NCBI GenBank assembly: GCA_036674765.1
Contig: JARVKI010000181.1
Coordinates: 1-31,263 of the forward strand
DNA: 31,263 nt
DNA from: Seiridium cupressi
Taxonomy: Eukaryota > Ascomycota > Sordariomycetes > Amphisphaeriales > Sporocadaceae
Reading direction: 5' to 3'
The notes beneath the pieces were generated by a model. It ran no database searches and was not told the origin of the DNA. It saw only the letters and a list, made by a program, of their open reading frames with translations. The position numbers and the translations under genes are program-made. Positions 18,784 through 29,334 of the stretch are shown here, piece by piece (the stretch's first letter is position 1; each line of letters begins with the position of its first letter).

Positions 18784-19884
18784 ATGGACGACGAGCCCAG
18801 GAAGATCAGTCTCTACTCGTCCAATGCCCGAGTAGAGGAGTACGAAGAATGGTATGGCCACCTACCATGCGTCTGTCGCCATTCCCACCAGGGCTGTCCA
18901 AGCCACAATCCGATGCAATCGCTCGTTTACCGCAACTCCAGTCTCCCTCCAAGGGAGCAGCACCTAGTGCTAAATCATATGGGATCCTTCTTCCATATCT
19001 TGTCTTCGATCTGGCACAAGTCTTTAGACATTTTCTGGAATAGCCCTCGGAACACTTCTAGCCCCAGAGAGGCACCGACATGTTTACACGAGCCGCTACT
19101 CAAGGATGATGTTTCGGCCAGAAACCCCGAGCCGTCTCCTTTCTTCTACACAGAACTACCTTTCGATTCTCAATCAGTCGACACCCTTGCACCAATACAC
19201 CCAACCATGCCGTACCATCTCGCCTTCTATCACCTAGACTGTATACGCCGTCGGCTCGACCCCGACATCTGGGTTGCCTTCATCCCGGAGTTGTCATGTA
19301 GTGGAACTTCCAGCTTTTCCCCCAATGGCCCCGGCTACACATGGTCAAGCGAGATATACTTCCGCCGAGGGACATTTCTACAAAAACAGGAACTCCATTA
19401 TATAATAGGCCCAGAATCCAATCTCGGCTTTCTCAAGTTCACCGAGTGTCCCCATATTGCCTTGAAGATATGGACAGCATGGTTCAGGAACGAGGGGGGG
19501 TTCCTGGTCGCGCACGCTTGGTTGAGCTTTAATCGAATCGATGGGAGGCAAACCTTTGGATTTAAGCATTGAACCAGTAGGCTGGGTCGTTTCGCCAGGA
19601 TGAGCATGTGTCCACAATGTCACTCGGACCATAAACAAGTCTTGGAGTTAGTGGGTCGCCAGCTTCATATACGAAACACCTTGTACAGAGACTTGGGCCC
19701 TGCTACAGATCGCTCTATGCCCAAATGGGTGTCCCTCTTGACAGGGGAGGGCGTCAAGCACCGAGTCCGCAGCTTTGATTTGTACGCACGTGTTTGGCGA
19801 ACCGCCAAGCGTCTAGGACGGCCAAACCTCCACGTGGTCACACACACTTGGAGTCGAGGGGAGTTTGTTGTTGGTACCATATGA
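18784..19884 (+). pseudogene. Hypothetical fungal protein interrupted by one in-frame TGA
   Basis: ATG 18784 (A at -3, G at +4; a TAG lies just upstream in frame) opens a 262-codon frame ending at TGA 19570-19572. The same frame then stays open for 103 further codons to a TGA at 19882-19884. Both parts look like one family: the first ends with FTECPHIALKIW and a conserved-looking domain. The second has MCPQCHSDH, then LYRDLG and a KW pair, then DLYARVWRTAKRLGRP. This resembles the Cys-containing C-terminal region of poorly characterised fungal F-box-associated proteins (C-P-H ... C-x2-C ... W/YRDLG). The TGA could be a former CGA, a C-to-T change. Other possibilities are a real 262-residue protein or readthrough. 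Also Cys/His-rich near residues 29-40. Confidence 0.6.
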
Positions 19885-20573
19885 CTTTGGGAATCACATA
19901 GGGCTGCGCTCTGAACGCCTCCGCGTCGTAGTTAAAGTTCGCGTAACAGCTAATTATACAGGTTCGAGGGTCCTGGAGACTTCAGTTCCCCACGGCTTCA
20001 CCGTAAAATAATCATCAATAAACCACCCCTTGGTCCCTACTAGCTAAGTGTTCCTACGTCATGTTCTCTTCTCGAAAGAGTCACCTTCTCGGCTGGGCTA
20101 GTGATGGATGGACAATTGCCTCCTACGAGATATTAATATAAGCGAATGTATTGAAAACAGCTGAATATTTGTGGCTGGGGCATTGTTCATGGCGTAAACT
20201 ACTCCAAAGCACTGTTGCAAGTATTTCTGCAGGAGAACCGGAGTAAGAAATTGTCAGTCCTGGTCTAAAATGGTAGTGCGATAGCAGCCAGCAACCCATC
20301 TCCGCCTTCTTGAGCCTACTCAGCCACATTTAGATCATATTTGAGGGACGATCAAATGCCGCAGCCACCTCAAACAGCGACTACGTCCACTCTCATCATC
20401 CACCGTCAATAGGCCGTGGTTCGACAAGCTTGATGTGGTGGTAGAATCTCTAAGAAGGGTGACGGTTGGTTACTTGACATATATATCATCTCTTCCCTAC
20501 CTGTTTCGACCTTGTGCTCGGTTTGATGGACCATGGCATAAGAAATCGGCCTCTTCATATGCCTCGGTTGGTC
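19885..20573. other. Intergenic, convergent 3' ends
   Basis: The stretch lies between the 3' end of the interrupted plus-strand ORF and the 3' end of the minus-strand transcription factor. Only short frames occur (20123-20329 minus, 20435-20656 plus). I see no gene, RNA or repeat. Confidence 0.5.
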
Positions 20574-22772
20574 CTAGAAGAAGGGCACGAATGCACCATC
20601 TGACAGCATTTCCGAACTCAGCTGAGCAAGAAAGGGATCGAGCGTTGCTTGTGTAGGTTGGGCCCAGTCATCGTAGCCAAAACCACCAATGCCTATATCA
20701 GGACCCATGGCAGGTTCCCCTACCCGTATCTGAGGTGGAGGTACGGGCTGACGTCTCGATCTTGCTGATTCGGCAGTTGACTGCATTGGTGGGAAACCTA
20801 CTTGATCTTGATCTGTAACCTGAACGGTTTCACTTCGGTCAAACCGTTGCTGAAACGAGGGATCTTGTCCTCGTTGAATTGGTTGAGATGATATCTGGGC
20901 AACTCGGAAGAGTTCTTCACATACCCTCCGAATGCGCCCGAGATAGGTTCTGGGATTTTCTTCGTCCAGGAGAGACATGAGTCGGATGATGCCAGCTATT
21001 GCCCGCAGGTCGTTCCCAACATGGACGTGATCGGGTTGGCGCATTATATTGGCGGAAAGAATGACTGCCGCGTTTGCATTCAATGCCGAAACGTCCCTGA
21101 GTGCAATTTCGATCAGAAGAACTTCGCGCATGTTGGGGTTTTTATAATACGCACCACGCAAGGCTCTTCCAACTGTTTGGTATCGACTCAACCATCCCAG
21201 CGATAGACCTAGCTGCCTTTATGCATTTGTTTATCGAAGCAGCTACAGCAGAGCCCAGGATGGGCACGGCCGGAACCTTGAGAGGCGTCCAATAGTCACT
21301 CCCGTGTGCTCGATGGATTCCAATAGCGCAGCTGTAGTAGGAGTAGTACAAGCGTATCAACGAAGCATGCTCACCCAGTTTGGGCGGCTGTTCCGGGTTA
21401 AAGGCAGGCATAAGTGACGTGCACCATTGATTCAATTGGTCGTCCAAGGGCTGGATACACGCAGCTACATGGTTTGGTTCAGTCGTCGGCACTTGGCTGG
21501 AGTACAACTTATGGTACACGCCACTTTGCACAACTGCTAGTCGGGAGAGTGCTTCGCAAATGCGTAGCTTCAAGCCGTTCGCAATTGAAATCGTCTCGGA
21601 CTCGTCGTCAGGGAAATTTTCGGGGTAATCCACCTGAAAATCATTGAAATCTTGTGCTGGTGGACGTCCTGTCCGAAAGCACAGCTCCCGGTCAAGACTG
21701 AAGGCGATCCAAAAGACTCTAGCTCTAACATCGTAATCAGCATTACGCGAGGACGAATGGCGGCTAGTTTTATGGAGCCCAATGGAGTGAGCCAGACGCA
21801 GAGCACTCGCGGCCAGCATAAAGCTGGGCTGAGGATTGGGAGTTCCCTTGAAAAACCAGGCAACACTTAATAGCGCTTGGACAGAAAGCAACTGCGTATT
21901 TCGCATCAAGACGTCCAGAACCGCGCCCAGTGCGTTTGCCGCGTAGCCCCAGGCAGCGTCGGCATCCTCGGCCGAAGAGGGGCTCCTTTCGAAGCGTCGC
22001 CGTTGCGCAATTGCCAGCACGGCATTAAACGAGACCCACCAGGCTGGGCTGCTCGAGAATCCCGGAGTGTACTGTTGGCCGAGAAGGATCATGAAGTTAG
22101 GGGGGTGGAAGCATGGGAATGCTGGATATTCCTCGTCGAAGAACTCCTTCACGAGAGAGAAAGCCTCTGTCCAAGGCGGCAAAGGCCGAAACGTCCGCTT
22201 CTCGAAAACATTTTCAAGGGCGGGATGACTCCATATTGACCACGAACCTTCCCGGATAGAAGATCGAGTCGAGGATTGTGCTGTTTGTTGAGAGCTCCCG
22301 AACGTTTCGCTGACTGTCATGAGAGAAACTCCGGACGAGGGCCCTGAGTTACAGCATTAGTATCAATCCTACACTTCTTCGTGCAGATCTGAGGGCTGAT
22401 ATACCAAAGTACCGAGTGTCCTCAGTTTCCCTCAGGATAGTATCCTGATTGATTGAATAGTCTTTCGGTGTTGCAGTTCTCTCATTGGTCGGATCAACTG
22501 CACGCGGAGCTGACACCTGCGGATGGGTTGGTGCCACGCGTTCGTCCGATGCCTCGCTGGGGCTCCGGTCAGCATTGAACGCCCCAGGCTTGGCAGGTGC
22601 ATCGACAGAGAATTGGACGTGTGATCGAAGGTCTGAGCCGCCCCGGGTTACTCCCTCTCCAGTATGTTGGTCATTCGGCGTTCGGCCAGGAGTTTGCGGA
22701 GGTGGATGCGCGGATCGGCGCTGACGCGGAGTTGTTGGTTTGTGGACGTCAGCATAGTCGCAGGCAATTGCC
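20574..22772 (-). CDS. Fungal-specific transcription factor (MHR domain), DNA-binding exon not found
   Basis: Three exons join cleanly on the minus strand: 22772-22405, 22343-21155 and 21096-20574. Introns are 22344-22404 (GTATAT...TACTAAT...CTCAG, 61 bases) and 21097-21154 (GTGCGT...CTGAT...CTCAG, 58 bases). Splicing the first creates RYFGPSSGVSLM, the motif that opens the fungal-specific transcription factor domain (PF04082). The domain continues with FFDEEYPAFPCFHPP, RLAHSIGLH, RVFWIAFSLDRELCFRTGRP and QDFNDFQVDYP. The second intron joins SLAW to DVSALNANAAVILSANI, the usual helical C-terminus. The first exon begins IACDYADVHKP, like the last Cys of a Zn2Cys6 cluster plus linker, preceded by an acceptor-like CAG. 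No exon with the other five cysteines is visible in the next 900 bases. The protein is nuclear and regulates unknown targets, or is 5'-truncated. Confidence 0.85.
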
Positions 22773-23700
22773 CTGCGTCACATTGTGGTCTTCTGTAGCT
22801 TCGGGCAAATACATTTATTTAGTGGCCTCATTTAGCGGTGATAGTGGACCTGGTCACTAAAGCCGGAGCCCCGGCAAGCCCGGATCATGTCCAAAGTCCG
22901 AACAGTAAAAACACATCAAAATACTATGTACTTGAAATGCGATTATGTCTAATATTTCTTCCTGCATTATATGCGTCATATGGACCGAGTTTTTATCTTG
23001 TTCCTGCAAGGTGCGTTGTCGCAAATGCGGCACATCTCTAGACTCACAATGGTATTGCATCGTTGCTCGGAATTGTGGCACATTTAGACTGCTGCAGTGG
23101 CTAGACCGGTTGAGCCAGAAAGGGAAGATTGACTTAAATTGAATCGAGTCGGACAAAGCAAAGCGCATTCTATACCGTCGCATCAACGGATGTTCATGTG
23201 CTCTTGCTATGGACATCCCCGAAGTGATGGGACTGTGAGTTCGAGATAGAAGCATCGTAGAGAACTGAAAGAAACTGCTTGTAAACCGAGGCCAGGATAA
23301 GGCTGGGTAATATCGGGTACATTGACGCCCGCGATGGTGCTGTGTGGTAAGCGCGTTCAGACCAATCCAGCGCTTTCAAGCATCTCGAAGGAGCTGCAAA
23401 TCACTGCCCAACTGGAAGAATCAGGGCTCTTCCCTGTAGGACCTTCCCTTCGAATCATCCCGCCTTGCAGCGATCACCTAAAAAAAAAAAAAAAAAAGCC
23501 TTGATCCTACCACTCCAACGCTCCCTCAATGTGTCGAGCGCTGCAGCGCTGCAGCGAGAAATTACGTCAGTATCATTCATTCTAACACCGAAAGCAATTC
23601 AGACAACCATATTAGTAGGCCTCGTCGGCAGCGGGGTTTCGCTTCGTCGACTATATGAAGCATTTTACATCATATCCCAGTTGGTAAACAGCAAGACAAC
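22773..23700. other. Divergent intergenic region, with an A18 run
   Basis: This separates the minus-strand factor from the plus-strand 2EXR gene and should hold both promoters. It has an uninterrupted A18 at 23480-23497 and the palindromic run CTGCAGCGCTGCAG near 23541-23554. Frames at 22857-23255 (minus) and 22945-23142 (plus) have no motif. I searched the minus strand for the missing zinc-cluster exon (C-x2-C-x6-C pattern) and did not find it. Confidence 0.5.
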
Positions 23701-24906
23701 ATGGCCTCAAATGATCATCAATCTATTTATAACATATCTTATTTCTCATACCCATCTTGGGGAGAATTCCCCCAATTTTCCCGGTTTCCGAAAGAAATTC
23801 GCTTGCAGATTTGGCGCCAAGCTCTGCAGCGTAATCGGTTAATTCAAGTCAAGCTCCAACTAGCTACAGCGCCGCATCTTGACACGCATACTAGATATAC
23901 ATCCAAGAACAAACTCGGGAAGTCGATAACTAGCAGCGGCTATCGCGCATCCACCTCTGGCTACCACCTCTATAGCAAACTGCTGCGGGTAAACCACGAA
24001 GCTAGATGCGAGGCGCTGCATTTTTATCGTGTCCATGTTCCTTGCCAATTCGAAGAAGCAGACGGGAAAACGTTAAAGGATTCCGTGCTCTATTTCAACC
24101 CTGAGTATGATTTTTTGCATCTCAGCCCGCCCAAAGTCGTGCAATATACTTTGGTTGATTTTCTTCATGACCTCAAAGCGTACGATCCGCTGGACGCCGG
24201 ACTTTTCAATCTAGCAGTCGATCGGCAAGGCCTGACCACCAACGACTGGCTAACATTGAATCCGGACCATTTAGATTCTCGTGCAAGAACAGCCTATATC
24301 GAAACTTTGTCGCAACTTCGGGAGGTCTTTTGGGTTACGATTCCAACTGGCGGCCGCACAAACGCAGGACATCAGAGCGGGATTCCACGCAGCGGGTTCC
24401 GTTTCAATGGCGGCTTTCCCATCATGTCGAGAGAACCGGTGTTTGAGCGCATACGGTCCGACCCCAGGCCGATTGCTGAAGAGATCAAACGTGTAATAAT
24501 CGCAACGAAGGATCCGCGCGAGACCATACTGCCATGGCGCCGCATTCTCGCGAACGCGGGCGTCCAGCACACACGGGATGTACAGTACCGCTTCCTGCTT
24601 TCCAACGGGAAGGCGGGGGAGTCCAGAAATAACGTCTTTGGCCGTGACGACGCTGAGCGCCTGCTGGAGGATGAGAGCCGGCGCTGGCGCATGAATCTAG
24701 AGAGGCTCGCCAGTTACTCAAACAGGCCAGCCAGAAAGATACCTCCAGGCCCCACCGAAGCTGCGTTTGGCTTTTGGCTGTTTCCCGTTGACGCCGACGA
24801 TGAAGCTCCTCTAGGGCTGTCGGACAACATCCCAATCAAATCACTTTCTATATTGGACCTCTCGGCCTACTGGCCCGAGTTAGGGCTTTCTGAACTGATA
24901 GGATAG
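23701..24906 (+). CDS. 2EXR domain-containing protein
   Basis: An intact, intronless 401-residue frame from ATG 23701 to TAG. The N-terminus has the two E-x-R motifs that name the 2EXR family. The first is FPKEIRLQIWRQAL, with EIR at residues 32-34. The second is LLRVNHEARCEAL, with EAR at 100-102, followed by a YFNPEYDFLHL strand-like segment near residues 130-142. This is the full family layout: PKEIRxxIW, a variable loop, then xNxEAR...Y, then YxNPxxDxL. There are no membrane segments and no signal peptide. The C-terminal 250 residues are variable, with an RAERLLEDE-like charged helix region near 315-330. The function of 2EXR proteins is unknown; the family is greatly expanded in fungal accessory genome. 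Codon use and absence of stops suggest the gene is alive. Confidence 0.92.
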   Translation: MASNDHQSIYNISYFSYPSWGEFPQFSRFPKEIRLQIWRQALQRNRLIQVKLQLATAPHLDTHTRYTSKNKLGKSITSSGYRASTSGYHLYSKLLRVNHEARCEALHFYRVHVPCQFEEADGKTLKDSVLYFNPEYDFLHLSPPKVVQYTLVDFLHDLKAYDPLDAGLFNLAVDRQGLTTNDWLTLNPDHLDSRARTAYIETLSQLREVFWVTIPTGGRTNAGHQSGIPRSGFRFNGGFPIMSREPVFERIRSDPRPIAEEIKRVIIATKDPRETILPWRRILANAGVQHTRDVQYRFLLSNGKAGESRNNVFGRDDAERLLEDESRRWRMNLERLASYSNRPARKIPPGPTEAAFGFWLFPVDADDEAPLGLSDNIPIKSLSILDLSAYWPELGLSELIG

Positions 24907-25653
24907 TGATCTTGAAATTCAAGTATTATTACTCTCCGACGTATAAGTTATTTTCGCTTTTTAAAAACAACTCATATGTGCCTTCCAGCCTCGTGTAGTA
25001 GTAATAAATTTCCCGCCCTAGAGTATTCGAGTTTTGTAAGGAGCGATACTCATATTCCTTCTTTATCACATATCTAGCGAATATAGCCTTTTTTTCAAGG
25101 CCTCTACGATAGTTGGAAGATATTCATGTTTATATTTGTTTACGGGGAGAAAGAATATGCGGACGCTTACAATGAATAGTAGCGAGAACAAGGATAGATT
25201 CAACAGAAGAGCACTTTAGGTATTACAGTGTTAGTTTGATGGTAAACTTAAAAGGAGATACGTTAAGCCATAACAGCACGGCAATCATAATAGGAAGACA
25301 AAAGGAATGAGACCATGACGTTGGTGAACTCGATACTGTTTGCGGTCCATCCTAGTGACACTAATGTTTAAACCAAGAAATCACCGAAGGCAGTAGATCA
25401 AGCATGGGATGAAGTTCTCTCCGTTATACATATCGTATAGAGCTGGGACTAATTGTATTCCGGCTAATACAAAGGAAGAAAGAGAGAATATGCTATCTAA
25501 GCCACGACTCCAGAACTCCATATGCATCTAATGTGTACACCGCACATAATAAGGAAATGAATGTAAACCTTCCTAGTATGCGACAAATTTTACAAACAAC
25601 TTCGTGATGTGTAGCATTCTGCTTCGCATCAAATATCATAGTCGCTACACATC
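24907..25653. other. Intergenic, AT-leaning, convergent 3' ends
   Basis: About 750 bases between the 2EXR stop and the stop of the secreted-protein gene. Mildly AT-rich, no frame over 60 codons, no repeat seen. It should contain both 3' UTRs; several AATAAA-like strings are present (for example AATAAAT near 25004). Confidence 0.5.
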
Positions 25654-26495
25654 TTAGATCTGGCGCCCGTTGACCTTGACCACGCCCTTGCCGTCCGAGC
25701 TCATATCGTTGGATTGTAGGGGGTCGTGGGCCGTCTCGCCAGCAATGCCAACGAAGCTCTTAAGCTTACTCTTAATGCTACTGTACTTGTCAGTGTAGAA
25801 TGACTTATTCTCCTTGACAAGGTCGTCGCTCAGCTTGGAAGGGTCGACATCATCTGCGTCATCGGGAATGTCGCCCTTGTACTGGTCGTCCCCGAGGTCA
25901 CCGAACAATGAATCGTCGTCCTTCATGTTCTCCACGATCAGATGTCTCATGGCATTGTCCGAGAGGTCGGCAATGGTTATGTAGCCCTTGAGGTTGTTGA
26001 GATCGCCTTTAGCATTCTCGACCTTGTCCTCTAGATCACCATACGTGTCTTCCTCACTACCATCCATGACCAGATGGGCCATGAAGTGGTTATCAGGCGT
26101 CTTGCCCTCCTTGCGTGTGCCGGTTACGACGATGCCTATGCAGGTGGAAAGCTCATCGGTATCCAACTCCTCGTCGGGACCCGCGCCCTTGGCCTCTCTC
26201 AAGTCAACGCCAGCCCGCGCAGCAAGGATAGAGCGCTTCCTGAAATGCTTCTCGCATGTGGTCTTGGCCATCTTCTCAAAGGCATCTTTACCCAAGCCAT
26301 CACGGCGTTTGATGACATTAGCGCCTACACTCCGACTGATTTAGACCGTTAGTGATTGCGTTTTATTAATATAGGCAGAGGGCAGGTTCGAATATCGAAA
26401 TCTTACCTAGCAGGGCGTCCAATGGTAGCACCCAATACAGAGGTGGTCAGGAGGCCAGTGACAAAGAGCGATGTTAGGCTCTGAGTGAAACGCAT
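25654..26495 (-). CDS. Secreted acidic protein with signal peptide and KRR processing site (candidate effector)
   Basis: Two exons on the minus strand, 26495-26407 and 26335-25654, give 256 residues. The intron 26336-26406 (GTAAGA...CTAAA...CAG, 71 bases) keeps frame. The N-terminus RFTQSLTSLFVTGLLTTSV then LGA is a typical signal peptide of about 22 residues. KRR at 39-41 is a Kex2-type site, so a propeptide may be removed. The mature part is acidic, with an Asp-rich stretch near residues 165-195. It has only two cysteines, 57 and 95. C95 lies in STCIGIVVTG and is followed by HFMAH (H113, H117). The order short strand, Cys, then His 18 residues on loosely resembles CheD-like deamidases, but this is speculative. 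A TATA-like TATAAGT lies 156 bases upstream. No family is recognised. Confidence 0.85.
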
Positions 26496-26650
26496 CTTGA
26501 CTGGTTTTCTTGCTGTTGCTGTCGATGAAGCTGTTGATCGTGTTGGTGAGTAAACAGTGGTAGGAGTTGAATTGTAATAGTATGCGTTGATATGATTATT
26601 GTGTCTCGTTAACGAAAATAAAGCAGATTCAGCTCGGGGTCGTGACAGCT

Positions 26651-26657
26651 ACTTATA
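26651..26657 (-). promoter_or_regulatory. TATA box candidate of the secreted-protein gene
   Basis: ACTTATA on the plus strand is TATAAGT on the minus strand, 156 bases before the ATG at 26495. It is the only TATA-like string in the upstream 250 bases and a reasonable core promoter position for a fungal gene with a 5' UTR of about 100-130 bases. Confidence 0.4.
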
Positions 26658-27216
26658 CAGTCTGAATGGGACGGCATTACCAGTCTCGTTGCGTAAGTCC
26701 ATTCATGTTCTATTCCTGGAGACACGGCGGCGTCAAGCATCGTGAGCAGTGATCCCGAACATGGAACGAGATCATGAACAGATGAAAATCATCAGGCCCA
26801 AGTAATACAGCCTCACCCTTTCATAGAGGGATGTTCTGCAATGGAAACATTTGTTTTGACCCAAACACGAGTCGAAGGCAAGCCAGGAGCAGCGATCATC
26901 GGTGGAGACATATCCTTCTGGTGATTACCATGACTGATGCAGCTGGTCACGACCCTGAAGTAGCTCTGCCGACGTAAGCCAAGCATCCTTTACAGCCAAA
27001 TAAAACCTTGCGCAGCCACGCAAAGATGAGCTCAGCAGATCATGGACACGAGCCCCAAGGGCACGTATGTTGAAACAGGTGGCCCAGCCACCCTCATTTC
27101 GGGCTTCCCAGCCACACACACATACATATACTATATTATCTCCTTCTACTTCTCTCTCTGATACTCAACCAACTAATCAATCAATTCACTCCTCATACCC
27201 TTCGTCCATCTTGACA
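26658..27216. other. Intergenic with a promoter-like segment at its right end
   Basis: No gene on either strand; the minus frame at 26925-27119 has no motif. The last 110 bases run (CA)n, then TATACTATAT (27125-27134), then a CT-rich tract and CCATCTTGACAATG, the look of a fungal promoter and 5' UTR. The ATG at 27217 is followed at once by TAA. Confidence 0.4.
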
Positions 27217-27717
27217 ATGTAATGCAGCATCAATGGCTATGGTAGAGAAGGCGGAACAAGGTCCCCCTGGAAATTAAGCGAGAATCCCCAAGGAGTATGC
27301 AGGCTGCATCCAGCATTGGGTGGTAGCGGAGCCGCCCATCCTAATTTAAGCCACAAACAGGCATAGCACTACCACTCTACATCATCATCACCAGGGTAGT
27401 CTCCACAATCCTGCATACCAAGCTGGCGGGATCCTCTCCCGGGAGATGTGACGGGCACTCAATCTTTACATAACATTTCAACATTTCCAAGCAAGAAATA
27501 TGAGTTCGACCTACTTATGGGTGGAACAAATAATATAACAGTTGGTTGGAATATGTCGGCAGAAGTACTACTGTTAGGAAAAGAAACCTGTGGCGCGCTT
27601 TTCAAGTTGACATTGCTAAAAACGGTCTGTGTTCAGGGGAAGAGGCGGTACGGAGGAAGTTTGGCATACCCAGGTATATTTTATGCGAACCGAATAGGGA
27701 TGGTGCGACTTGCTTAG
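27217..27717 (+). pseudogene. Possible dead gene behind a promoter-like segment
   Basis: After the promoter-like run, ATG 27217 is followed by TAA. The same frame then continues with few stops to 27717, including an open run from 27448 (MTGTQSLHNISTF ... ITVGWNMSAEVLLLGKETCG). A second ATG (27223, another frame) also stops quickly. No family is recognised. It may be a decayed small-protein gene or chance. Confidence 0.25.
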
Positions 27718-27959
27718 CACCCCAGCAACTGCTGTGTCGTCACTGGTTAAGTACCTGGCATCTTCAGTGACCAATCTGCAACCTAGTAACGCTAGGGATC
27801 TGGCTCAACTCATGGATTGGGATTAGGAACACTCTTTAGCAAGCGTACGCTCATGATCGCATTGCAGTGTACCTTAAATAGAAGTTAGTCGCCTGACCAG
27901 CTGCACTCGCTGATCCGTAGTAGACCTGCATGGATTTTCCAAATCGTACCAAGAGTCCA
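27718..27959. other. No recognisable gene
   Basis: Short stretch with stops in every frame and no repeat or structure seen. Confidence 0.4.
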
Positions 27960-28480
27960 AATCCGGAGATATATTAGAGCACAATCGTCATAGTTGCCCA
28001 AGTCAAAGACTCGGCTGGGTTATGACGCCATTACTGCGGTGCTTTCCTAACTATATCTCCGTCGCATTTCTTCAATGTTCTGTTTATACGTCGGGCCCGC
28101 AATCAAACTTCCATGATACATTCGTTTCCTGTCGTGGCTGCCCCTGTAGCGATCTATTTCTCAGATTGAAAATAACGCATATCCCCTGAGTCATGCAACT
28201 GTTTCCCCGTTCTGCTGCATGACAGCGGGATAAAGTGGAGTGCGACCGAGCCTGTCCTGGGCGTTCATATTGACACCTTACTCCAGTAGCAGGAAGACCA
28301 CGTTTGACGCGTCTATGGACGATGCTTCATGAAATGCAGCCACGAAAACGTTAGTCTGGACGTTAAGACACCTTGGGGCATTCTGAAAGATGGGACTAGG
28401 GGCATTTGTTTCATTGCTGTTAACGGCCCAGTGTAAAGCAGCGAGTCCATTGCTGTCGGCCCTCTCTTTTCACTCTTCTC
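27960..28480 (-). pseudogene. Ankyrin-repeat protein, C-terminal fragment
   Basis: The minus strand shows two ankyrin repeats. SNGLAALHWAV (near 28430-28465) and GVNMNAQDRLGRTPLYPAV (near 28213-28268) match the G-x-T-x-L-H/Y-x-A pattern, separated by a degenerate repeat ending FLLLE. The same frame continues as a polar, basic tail (YRGSHDRKRMYHGSLIAGPT) to about 27960. In-frame stops include TGA (twice), TAG and TAA, all explicable as C-to-T changes of CGA, CAG and CAA. The 5' end, where any catalytic or NACHT domain would lie, is not recognisable upstream. In fungi such repeats mediate protein contacts. Confidence 0.65.
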
Positions 28481-29334
28481 GACGTCGGCAAGACCACAGA
28501 CCAGGAGCCATGTGATGGGGATCGGGACATAAAACGTTGGGCTATGAACCTACTGCGATGTATGTCTGACCGGTGTGAGGGTCTTTTCGATTCCAGCGAG
28601 CTGCTGAGGGTTTTTGGAGATTTGGAAGCAGACGAAAAGGGTATTTCTGCAGGTCAATCACTTCTGAATGAACCCGCAGGACCATGACTCAGAGGATATG
28701 GGTGGCTCCTAGGACTCGAGCAGCGCCTTGCTATCTTAACATTCAATTGCCATTCCTCTATTTAGTATCGCTTACCCTTGTGGTAGCCCTCCTGTCGTCG
28801 TTGGCGGAAGGGGAGGATTCATTCAAATCATGATCCATTCTCGCGCAGTCAGTCTAACCATCTACGTCAACAGCTTCACACAACTAATCTTCCTAAGAGT
28901 ATTATCATACCAAGCATGTTATCATGTCACATACTCTCAATAAACTCTAAGGATTGCCCACCGACAAACCCAAGAATACCTCATCGTTGAGGGGGAGAAA
29001 CTGGTGGACATTGGAGCCAGAATTGCAAGCTGAGTTCGCTAAACCGGATTGTCATTCTGTATATTAGCACAAAAAATGAGTCAGGCATGAAGGCCAACTT
29101 TAAGATTAGTTATGCATCATTCTTTGTTATTGTATCCCAGCACGAAGAGTAAACAAAGGTGGGGACAATGGAACTCCTCCAGCCGTCCTCAACACTACGA
29201 GAGGTAGCTTTGTCTTGTGTGTATTTCCACCAATATGCAAGCGTCAAGTCAGATAGTCTTGATTGACACTTGTTCTACCTCTTTGCCCGGTCGGTGAAAA
29301 GACTACGCAAAGTCTAAAATTACCAAGTTGTGAC
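28481..29334. other. No recognisable gene
   Basis: A plus frame at about 28540-28690 reads MNLLRCMSDRCEGLFDSSEL then RVFGDLEADEKG before a stop. It is unassigned and may be debris of a gene adjoining the ankyrin fragment. The rest holds no frame of note; it is upstream sequence of the kinase-like gene. Confidence 0.35.

Noticed and set aside
22945..23142. A Cys-rich plus-strand peptide (CIICVIW ... CSCKVRCRKCG)
   Set aside because: Cysteine spacing fits no known finger, it lies in a divergent promoter region, and neither strand gives the missing Zn2Cys6 exon.
23480..23497. The A18 run as the poly(A) tail of a LINE or processed gene copy
   Set aside because: No LINE or gene-like sequence lies directly upstream and no target-site duplication was found around it. 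It is more likely a simple homopolymer in a promoter region.
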